Under the pieces are notes generated by a model. That model ran no database searches, was not told where the DNA came from, and saw only the letters and a program-made list of their open reading frames with translations. A stretch of 43,591 nt of DNA from Crocinitomicaceae bacterium (GTDB taxonomy: Bacteria; Bacteroidota; Bacteroidia; Flavobacteriales_D; Parvicellaceae): assembly GCA_002723085.1 (NCBI GenBank), contig PBNK01000044.1, positions 1-43,591 of the forward strand, written 5' to 3'. A program made the translations under genes and the position numbers. Shown here piece after piece: positions 35,953-43,591 of the stretch (within the stretch, counting starts at the first letter, position 1; each line of letters opens with the position of its first letter).

Positions 35953-35986
35953 TTTGTAGGTAAAGTTTATAAAATAATTAGTTTTG
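35953..35986 (+). promoter_or_regulatory. Promoter of the cystathionine gamma-synthase family gene
   Basis: TTTG (35953-35956), 22 bases, then TAGTTTTG (35979-35986): both elements of the Bacteroidota promoter match exactly. The ATG at 36011 follows 24 bases later. The competing TTG start at 35984 lies inside the -7 box. Confidence 0.65.
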
Positions 35987-36010
35987 TTCAGCCTAATAAA
36001 TTTAAAAAAC

Positions 36011-37150
36011 ATGAAGTTCAATACTAAAGTCATTCACGCGGGAGTTCATCCTGATTCAGCAACTGGAGCAATCATGACTCCGATCTATCAAACCTCCACA
36101 TATGTTCAAGATGAAATAGGTGTACACAAAGGATTTGAATATTCAAGAACTGGTAACCCAACAAGGTCAGCCTTGGAGAACAGTATTGCGGCAATTGAAA
36201 ATGGCAAATATGGAGCTTGTTTTGGAAGTGGATTAGCAGCAATTGATTGTGTTGTAAAAATGCTTAGTCCTGGTGATGAAGTGATTTCTACAAATGATTT
36301 ATATGGAGGTTCTTATAGAATTTTTAAAACCATTTTTGAAAAGTATGGGATTAAATTTCATTTTGTAAACATGATAGATATAGAAAACATAAGGAGCGCA
36401 ATTAATGAGAAAACAAAATTAATTTGGGTTGAGACTCCAACTAATCCAATGATGAATATTATTGATATAAAAGCAGTTAGTGATTTAGCTAAACAAAACA
36501 ACATTTGGGTTGGAGTTGATAATACTTTTGCAACCCCATATTTACAGCGTCCTTTAGAATTAGGAGCCGATATAGTTATGCATTCTGTCACTAAATATTT
36601 AGGAGGTCATTCTGATGTAGTTATGGGGGCTCTTGTAACTAGCAATGATGATATAGCTGAAGAAATTTACAGAATTCAAAATTCTAGTGGTGCTGTGTGT
36701 GGGCCAATGGATTCATTTTTAGTTTTAAGAGGGATTAAAACCTTACATTTAAGAATTCAAAGACACTGTGAAAATGGGAAAAAGATTGCAGTGTTTTTAA
36801 AAAACCATCCAATAGTTGATGAAGTTTTTTGGCCTGGATTTGAAAACCATCCTAATCATCATGTCGCAAAATCACAAATGAGTGATTTTGGTGGAATGGT
36901 TTCTTTTACATTAAAAGGAGATGATCTTGAAAAAGCTAAAAAAATTGTGAGTTTAACCAAGCTGTTTACATTAGCCGAATCACTTGGTGGTGTAGAATCA
37001 TTGATAGGACACCCATCTACAATGACTCATGCATCAATACCTAGAGAAGAGCGTTTAAAGTCAGGGGTTAAAGATTCATTAATTAGGTTAAGTGTTGGTG
37101 TTGAGGATGCTGAAGATTTAGTCAACGACCTTTCTAATGCAATGACTTAA
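36011..37150 (+). CDS. Cystathionine gamma-synthase / gamma-lyase family PLP enzyme
   Basis: PLP-dependent Cys/Met metabolism enzyme of 379 residues from ATG 36011 ([15 protein letters not shown]). The cofactor lysine is K195 in [12 protein letters not shown]; also seen are YSRTGNPTR, the FGSGLAAI phosphate-binding loop, ETPTNPMM, and the C-terminal [20 protein letters not shown]. The family includes MetB-type synthases (O-acylhomoserine plus cysteine) and gamma-lyases that break cystathionine; residues visible here do not settle which. Monocistronic with its own promoter. Confidence 0.92.
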   Translation: MKFNTKVIHAGVHPDSATGAIMTPIYQTSTYVQDEIGVHKGFEYSRTGNPTRSALENSIAAIENGKYGACFGSGLAAIDCVVKMLSPGDEVISTNDLYGGSYRIFKTIFEKYGIKFHFVNMIDIENIRSAINEKTKLIWVETPTNPMMNIIDIKAVSDLAKQNNIWVGVDNTFATPYLQRPLELGADIVMHSVTKYLGGHSDVVMGALVTSNDDIAEEIYRIQNSSGAVCGPMDSFLVLRGIKTLHLRIQRHCENGKKIAVFLKNHPIVDEVFWPGFENHPNHHVAKSQMSDFGGMVSFTLKGDDLEKAKKIVSLTKLFTLAESLGGVESLIGHPSTMTHASIPREERLKSGVKDSLIRLSVGVEDAEDLVNDLSNAMT

Positions 37151-37193
37151 TTAAAAATTAGAGTTTATTCTGCTTAATTTTTTAAATTGCAGA

Positions 37194-39365
37194 ATGATTT
37201 ATTTAAAAAAGTGTCTTTTTAGTCTTTTTTTAGGCTTATTTTCTTTCCCTGTATCTATTTTTTCTCAATATCAATTTTCTGATAAAATTGACCCCTCTAA
37301 TTGTAGACAGGGTGAACAAATAGAATTTTGCAGAACCCATCATGTAATGAATAAGCTTAAAAATAATCCAGCTTATTTAAAGGTTTTTAAAGAATGTCAA
37401 GATGAGATGCATAAGGAAGCATTAAAAATTAGAGCTGGGGCAAATAAATCTGTAGTCTATACAATACCTGTTGTTTTTCATGTTTTGCATAATGGCGGTG
37501 CAGAAAACATTTCTAAAGATCAGATTGACGATGCAATGTTTATTTTAAATAGGGATTATAATCTTCAAAATTCTGATGCAAATAATGTACAGTCAATTTT
37601 TCAAGGAATGCCGGCTGATGTTCAATTAGAATTTAAATTAGCGACAAAGGCCCCAAACGGCCAATGTTTTAGCGGAGTTACTAGAACCCAAAATGCTTTA
37701 TCTAATAATGGAAGCGATGGTAGTTTACAAGTTGCAGCTATAATTTCAGGTAATAATGTATATAATAATCCATGGCCAGGAAATAGGTATTTGAATATTT
37801 TTGTTTGTGGAGAAATTGGCGGTGCTGCAGGTTATACAACAAATCCTTCTCCTTTCACTGGAAGTTCAATGTATAATGGGATATGGGTCCTTCATGATTA
37901 TGTCGGTTCAATTGGAACATCTTCTCAATATTCAAGTAGAACATTGACTCACGAAGTGGGTCATTGGTTAAATCTTGATCACACTTGGAGCGATAATAAT
38001 AATCCTGGTAATTCATCAAGTTGTAATGATGATGATAATTGTGATGATACTCCAAGGTGTATAGGAGTAACTTCTTGTAATTTAACTTCAAACACTTGTT
38101 CAAATGATGCAGTTGACGGATATTGGGGTTCAGATGTTATTGATAATATCGAAAATTATATGGAATATTCTTATTGTTCTAAAATGTTCACTGAAGATCA
38201 AAAAACTAGAATGCGTTCAGCATTAAATTCAAATAGTACAGGCAGAAAAAATTTGTGGTCAACAAGTAATCTGAATTATACTGGAGTAAATGTCGCCCCA
38301 ACGTTATGCGCTGCTGATTTTTATGCTGAAAGACAAGAAATATGTGAAGGAAATAGCATACAGTTTTTTGACGCCTCATATAATAATGCAACTGGGTGGA
38401 GCTGGAGCTTCCCTGGAGCAACACCCTCTGTATCTACAAGCCAAAACCCTACTGTTACCTACACAAGCTCAGGAGAATTTGATGTTACTCTACAAGTAAA
38501 TGATCCATCTGGAAACATTCAATCAAAAACCATTTCTAATTACATTAGTTCACTCTCTGCTCCTGGTCAAATAACTCCTTTTGAAGAAGGTTTTGAAAAC
38601 ACAAGTTCTGTGCCAAATATAAATTGGTCTGTTATTAATGGAGGTGGACCAGGATTTGAAATTACAGCTAATTCTTCTGCTTCAGGTTCAAAGTCTGTAA
38701 AATTAGATAATTCATCTGGTGCAAACTTAGAAGAGGACGAGTTAATAAGTTCTACTTATAATTTATCAAATTTAGCCTCTGCAAGTTTGAGTTTTAAATA
38801 TGCTTTTGCAAAAAGAAGTTCAAGTAATACTGATTATCTTCAAATTCTTGTTAGCAATGATTGTGGTGAAAATTGGTTTGTTCGGAAAACTTTAAGTCCA
38901 GCAACTATTGCAACAATGGGAAATACTACATCAAACATCTCTCCTACTGGATCAGATTGGAAATCCATCACTGTTCCTAGTTTGGTCTCTATTTATTTGG
39001 TAAATGACTTTAGATTTAAATTTAAATTTGTTAATGGAGGAGGAAATGATTTGTTTATTGATGACATTAATCTTTCAGGACCATTATCTTTAAATGATAA
39101 CGAAAAAATCAATGATTTTCATGTTTTCCCAAATCCTGTTTCAGATCAAATAAACGTTAGTTTTAATTTAATTTCTTCAATGAGTATAGCTGATGTTTTT
39201 ATTTTTGATGCGCTTGGCAGAAAAGTTGAAATTATTTCTCAAGGCCCATTGACATCAGGGTCTCATTCTTTTAGTGTAGATTTAAGCACTTATCCATCAG
39301 GGTTGTATTTTGTAAAAATAGATTCTCCTGAAAGAAAGATGGTAACAAAATTTATTAAAAATTAA
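37194..39365 (+). CDS. T9SS-exported M43 (pappalysin-type) zinc metalloprotease with PKD domain
   Basis: A 723-residue secreted protease. Signal peptide: FLGLFSFPVSIFSQ. The catalytic domain at about 90-350 has the zinc motif HEVGHWLNLDH (H253, E254, H257, H263) and the Met-turn ENYMEYSYC near 323, as in family M43. Then a PKD domain at about 385-460 (TGWSWSFPGATPS, TYTSSGEFDVTLQV), a beta-sandwich at about 470-635, and a type A T9SS sorting domain from about 640 (VFPNPVSDQINVSF to YPSGLYFVKI and FIKN). Expected to be attached to the surface or released and to digest protein. The next gene starts 2 bases after its stop. Confidence 0.92.
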   Translation: MIYLKKCLFSLFLGLFSFPVSIFSQYQFSDKIDPSNCRQGEQIEFCRTHHVMNKLKNNPAYLKVFKECQDEMHKEALKIRAGANKSVVYTIPVVFHVLHNGGAENISKDQIDDAMFILNRDYNLQNSDANNVQSIFQGMPADVQLEFKLATKAPNGQCFSGVTRTQNALSNNGSDGSLQVAAIISGNNVYNNPWPGNRYLNIFVCGEIGGAAGYTTNPSPFTGSSMYNGIWVLHDYVGSIGTSSQYSSRTLTHEVGHWLNLDHTWSDNNNPGNSSSCNDDDNCDDTPRCIGVTSCNLTSNTCSNDAVDGYWGSDVIDNIENYMEYSYCSKMFTEDQKTRMRSALNSNSTGRKNLWSTSNLNYTGVNVAPTLCAADFYAERQEICEGNSIQFFDASYNNATGWSWSFPGATPSVSTSQNPTVTYTSSGEFDVTLQVNDPSGNIQSKTISNYISSLSAPGQITPFEEGFENTSSVPNINWSVINGGGPGFEITANSSASGSKSVKLDNSSGANLEEDELISSTYNLSNLASASLSFKYAFAKRSSSNTDYLQILVSNDCGENWFVRKTLSPATIATMGNTTSNISPTGSDWKSITVPSLVSIYLVNDFRFKFKFVNGGGNDLFIDDINLSGPLSLNDNEKINDFHVFPNPVSDQINVSFNLISSMSIADVFIFDALGRKVEIISQGPLTSGSHSFSVDLSTYPSGLYFVKIDSPERKMVTKFIKN

Positions 39366-39367
39366 AT

Positions 39368-40531
39368 ATGTTCAAATTGTTAATTCATAAAGCAGTCAAT
39401 TACATAGGATTGATGTTTTTATCTTTTTTGATTATTTTAAATTCATGTAATTCTGATTTTGATCTTAACGCTCCTTATAAATCTATACCTATTGTATATG
39501 GCCTTTTAGACCAGTCTTTAGACACTCAGTTTATAAAAATTAATAGATCATATTTAGGAGATTCAAATAATGTTGAGTCAGCAGCTATAAATGATAGCAC
39601 TCATTTCCAAAATATAACGGCTTCTGTCCAACAATTTAATATAAATGATACTTTAAATCCTGTACGTATTTACCCATTAGAAGAAATTTGGGTTAATAAT
39701 ATTGATGATGGTTTGTTTTATGAAGATTCACAAAAAGTATATTATTTCGTTCCAGACCCAGTTTCTTTTTCTGGATTTGATACTGTTTATTTGAATGATG
39801 AAAACATTTACAAATTGTTTTTACAAGTTCCAGGTACAGATGATTTGGTTTCAGCTAAAACTGAATTGATTGATGGTTCAGGGTTGTCTTACAATCAGTT
39901 TTATAAATTAACATTAAAAACTTTTGGTTTTAATCTTTTAAACGATGTTGATTTAGGCACCTCCCCTGAATACAATGACCATAGAGTTGACTGGAATACA
40001 GCTTCAAAAGCAAAAAGATATGAATTAATGTTAAAATTTCATTTTGATGAGGTTTCAACTCAAGGTCAAGTGACTAAAAAGTCAATTGATTGGGATTTAG
40101 GATCTCAAAAAAGCATCAATTCTGATGGAGGAGAAGAATTAAATAAAAAGTTTAATGGTTTAGCTTTTTTTGAATTAATTGATAGCAAGTTGTCTGGTTA
40201 TGCAAGTGAGAGTTCTGTTGAAAAACGTATAATTGATGAAGTTGAATTTATTTTAACTGCAGGCAATGAGGACTTAAATATTTTTATGGATGTAAATGAG
40301 CCAGCAACTGGAGTGGTTACAGAAAGACCATCTTTTACTAATGTAAATAATGGATTAGGTATATTTGCTAGCAAGTATCAAAAAAGCATAACTGGTAAAT
40401 TGACAAATAGTACCGTTCTTGAGCTATGTATGGGTCAAATAACTTCTGGATATAAGTTTTGTACTGATTCTTCAGACCAGGTAACAGGAATTTCTAACCT
40501 AACTGGCGGTGTTTTTGTTGGGTGTAATTAA
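39368..40531 (+). CDS. Predicted surface lipoprotein of unknown function
   Basis: 387 residues with a lipoprotein signal (FLSFLIILNSC, Cys at about 27). The mature start, IPIVYGLLDQ then TQFIKINRSYLGD, recalls a family of Bacteroidota lipoproteins that I cannot name with certainty (DUF4249-like is a guess). The body is beta-rich with many Asp and Asn residues and holds no enzyme motif I can see. It begins 2 bases after the protease stop, so it is translated from the same mRNA, and it may serve the same surface process. Confidence 0.7.
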   Translation: MFKLLIHKAVNYIGLMFLSFLIILNSCNSDFDLNAPYKSIPIVYGLLDQSLDTQFIKINRSYLGDSNNVESAAINDSTHFQNITASVQQFNINDTLNPVRIYPLEEIWVNNIDDGLFYEDSQKVYYFVPDPVSFSGFDTVYLNDENIYKLFLQVPGTDDLVSAKTELIDGSGLSYNQFYKLTLKTFGFNLLNDVDLGTSPEYNDHRVDWNTASKAKRYELMLKFHFDEVSTQGQVTKKSIDWDLGSQKSINSDGGEELNKKFNGLAFFELIDSKLSGYASESSVEKRIIDEVEFILTAGNEDLNIFMDVNEPATGVVTERPSFTNVNNGLGIFASKYQKSITGKLTNSTVLELCMGQITSGYKFCTDSSDQVTGISNLTGGVFVGCN

Positions 40532-41148
40532 TATCCGCAATTACACGAGTTAGAAAAATGAATTTTACAATTTGGAAGTAAGCTTTTAATTCTGTTTTTA
40601 TCTTCAATTGAAAACATAATTACTCTTAAATCTATCTCCTTTAGGTTCTCTAATTCTCTAATTGATTGGGAAATATAGTTGATTTCATTTGACCATAAAT
40701 CTAAGTATTCAAGGTTTTTAAAGTATTTAATACTATCGGGTATTTCAGATATTAAGTTTCTGTTTAAATTGATTTTCTTTACATTTTTTAATGCGCTTAA
40801 GACAACAGGAAAATCTTCAAATTTATTTTTAGATAAATCAATACTTTCAAGTTTTGTTAATTTGTTAATGCTGGCAGGTAGTTTTGTTAATTTATTATTT
40901 TTTAATATGATGCTTTGAAGATTACTGAGTTTAATAATTTCCTCTGGAAAAATTGAGATTTTGCTACCTGATAAATCTAGAATAAAAACACTGTCAATAT
41001 TTTCCAATGCTTTTTTTAAGTTAGTATACTTTTTTGAATTTTGAGTGAAAATTAATAAAGGTGTAAAACAAAATAGAAATACGTAAAAAACGATTTTATA
41101 ATTAATCAGATTTGCTAAGTAATATGTTTTTTGCCTTTTCACAGTCAA
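40528..41148 (-). CDS. Secreted leucine-rich-repeat protein
   Basis: 206 residues: signal-like hydrophobic segment at about 17-36 (YKIVFYVFLFCFTPLLIF), then six leucine-rich repeats of 23 residues in register, such as NLQSIILKNNKLTKLPASI and KLESIDLSKNKFEDFP, and a short Cys-containing end (NSCNCGY). LRRs make a curved surface for binding proteins; the partner is unknown. The only ATG gives a 47-base overlap with the end of ribF; a shorter non-ATG start near the hydrophobic segment is possible. Its stop overlaps that of the plus-strand lipoprotein gene by 4 bases. Confidence 0.75.
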   Translation of the reverse strand: MTVKRQKTYYLANLINYKIVFYVFLFCFTPLLIFTQNSKKYTNLKKALENIDSVFILDLSGSKISIFPEEIIKLSNLQSIILKNNKLTKLPASINKLTKLESIDLSKNKFEDFPVVLSALKNVKKINLNRNLISEIPDSIKYFKNLEYLDLWSNEINYISQSIRELENLKEIDLRVIMFSIEDKNRIKSLLPNCKIHFSNSCNCGY

Positions 41149-42043
41149 TTATAATTTGATTCTTTAGAGATTCAATATCGGGAAATTTAACTTCATTTCT
41201 AATAATTCTAATTAAATTCACTTTGATTATTTCTCCGTAAATTGATTTGTTAAAGTTAAATAAATGCACTTCTAATCTTAATTCATTTGGTAAATGATCA
41301 ATTGTTGGCCTTATTCCAATATTTATAATTCCATCAAATGATTTTTTTTCTATAATTACTTTTACCGCATAAACTCCATGTCTAGGAATGATTTTATCAC
41401 TATTTTCAAGAGAGATATTTGCAGTTGGAAAACCAATGGTTTTACCTATTCCATCTCCTTTTTTTACTTTTCCAGTGATAGAATAATTAGACCCTGAAAA
41501 GTTCTTAACTAATTCTATTTTCCCATCGCTTATTGCTGATCTTATTTTTGTAGAGCTTATGCTTATTTCATCAATTTCATGAGCAGATATTTCTTCTAGA
41601 TGATAACCCTGATCTTTTTGCATTTGTCGCAATAAGTCAATATTCCCAGTACGGTCACATCCAAAATGATGGTCATAACCAATAACCAACGTATGAACAT
41701 TAAGTTCATTCACTAGGTGTTTTTCAACATAGTCTTTACCGCTTAACTTGGAAAAATTTTGAGTAAAAGGGTAGATAACTAAATGATCTAACCCTAGGTT
41801 TTCTAAAAGTTTTATTTTTTCATCTAAAGTATTAATCAACTTTACAGATTGGCTTTCGAAAAGAACTGATCTTGGGTGGGGGTCAAAAGTCAATAAAACA
41901 CTCTCCCCATTTATTTCAGAAGCTATATTACAAAGTCTATTAATTATCTTTTGATGTCCAAAATGAACGCCATCAAATGTCCCTACGGTTAATACAGGGT
42001 TTTTAACGTTTTGATATGTCGAAATTCCGTAATGAACTTTCAT
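41102..42043 (-). CDS. ribF: Bifunctional riboflavin kinase / FMN adenylyltransferase
   Basis: Makes FMN and then FAD from riboflavin. 313 residues, two domains: N-terminal adenylyltransferase (VLTVGTFDGVHFGHQKII with the HxGH motif, LLTFDPHPRSVL, and ISSTKIRSAI), and C-terminal riboflavin kinase (GKTIGFPTANI, GVYAVKV, NIGIRPTI). The flavin products feed sdhA, etf and metF in this window, though there is no operon link. A TACCTTCG box (42062-42069, minus strand) 18 bases before the ATG is a -7 candidate. Confidence 0.96.
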   Translation of the reverse strand: MKVHYGISTYQNVKNPVLTVGTFDGVHFGHQKIINRLCNIASEINGESVLLTFDPHPRSVLFESQSVKLINTLDEKIKLLENLGLDHLVIYPFTQNFSKLSGKDYVEKHLVNELNVHTLVIGYDHHFGCDRTGNIDLLRQMQKDQGYHLEEISAHEIDEISISSTKIRSAISDGKIELVKNFSGSNYSITGKVKKGDGIGKTIGFPTANISLENSDKIIPRHGVYAVKVIIEKKSFDGIINIGIRPTIDHLPNELRLEVHLFNFNKSIYGEIIKVNLIRIIRNEVKFPDIESLKNQIIIDCEKAKNILLSKSD

Positions 42044-42061
42044 TTTGATTTATTAATTAAG

Positions 42062-42069
42062 CGAAGGTA
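42062..42069 (-). promoter_or_regulatory. Possible -7 box of ribF
   Basis: Minus-strand TACCTTCG, one base off TAnnTTTG, followed by C and 18 bases before the ribF ATG. Confidence 0.4.
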
Positions 42070-42170
42070 CATTTAATTGTGAATTTTAAGAATTTGTTTG
42101 AATTCAAAACTTTGTAATTCATAAAGTGATGATTTTATTAACATAGGGGAGGTTTTGTTGTAAATTATAC

Positions 42171-42178
42171 TATTTTCG
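42171..42178 (+). promoter_or_regulatory. Possible -7 box of atpD
   Basis: TATTTTCG followed by CACC, 28 bases before the atpD ATG, one base off TAnnTTTG. It shares the TTCG variant with mgtE and ribF. A TTTG at 42154-42157 is only 13 bases upstream, too close for a normal -33. Confidence 0.4.
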
Positions 42179-42194
42179 CACCGATTAATTTTAA

Positions 42195-43591
<1,397 letters not shown>

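Noticed and set aside
17182-36010. Longer versions of sdhC, sdhA, rsmA and the PLP enzyme starting at TTG
   Set aside because: These begin at TTG codons in front of or inside -7 boxes (17182, 35984) or inside the previous gene (17882), and the added residues are not in the families.

Overview
The window is a densely packed, AT-rich chromosomal stretch from a Bacteroidota bacterium, most likely a free-living (probably marine) member of the Flavobacteriia/Flavobacteriales. The pointers are: -7 boxes of the Bacteroidota type (TAnnTTTG) in front of several genes; almost no Shine-Dalgarno sequences; a secreted protease with a type IX secretion (T9SS) sorting domain; GIN-domain and other Bacteroidota-type lipoproteins; a long B-type SdhA with a single-gene SdhC; and gene neighbourhoods such as rsmA-mgtE and tsaE-ald. 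It reads as core genome. I see no tRNA, rRNA, CRISPR array, insertion sequence, phage or integron, and no gap without a gene longer than about 300 bases.

Layout. 1-628: 3' part of clpX. 635-4458 (minus): bifunctional nuclease, nucleoside transporter, thyA and folA, a nucleotide/folate block. 4526-6216 (minus): etfB-etfA, closed by a strong hairpin terminator. 6419-7399 (plus): pyruvate dehydrogenase E1 beta. 7401-10135 (minus): rbfA, methyltransferase, tsaE, ald, tightly overlapped. 10249-12078 (plus): MsbA-like ABC exporter. 12085-13870 (minus): GIN lipoprotein and a PagL-like lipid A deacylase candidate. 13983-17096 (plus): rsmA, mgtE and a D-2-hydroxyacid dehydrogenase. 17230-20675 (plus): sdhCAB. 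20679-23006 (minus): small secreted protein, metF and an aquaporin-like channel. 23151-24944 (plus): lepA. 24946-28386 (minus): very large outer-membrane beta-barrel protein. 28516-30312 (plus): peptide-binding lipoprotein interrupted by one in-frame TGA. 30411-32929: OmpA-family lipoprotein, an unusual IPV-repeat membrane-anchored protein, and a lipoprotein with a YqaE/Pmp3-like membrane domain. 32931-35908 (minus): EamA transporter, yicC, gmk, nadD. 36011-37150: PLP-dependent cystathionine gamma-synthase family enzyme. 37194-40531: T9SS-exported M43 metalloprotease followed by a lipoprotein. 40528-42043 (minus): ribF and a leucine-rich-repeat protein. 42207-end: atpD, cut by the window edge.

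How it fits together: most genes are housekeeping (respiration: sdh, etf, pdhB, atpD; one-carbon and nucleotide metabolism: thyA, folA, metF, gmk, nupC; cofactors: nadD, ribF; translation: rbfA, rsmA, lepA, tsaE). They are interleaved with envelope genes typical of the phylum. I found no convincing new multi-gene system. The observations most worth checking are the single nonsense codon in the peptide-binding protein, an aquaporin lacking the filter arginine with its promoter nested in an inverted repeat, a terminator hairpin 8 bases before a start codon, near-leaderless promoters that fix start codons, and several unusual envelope-protein architectures.
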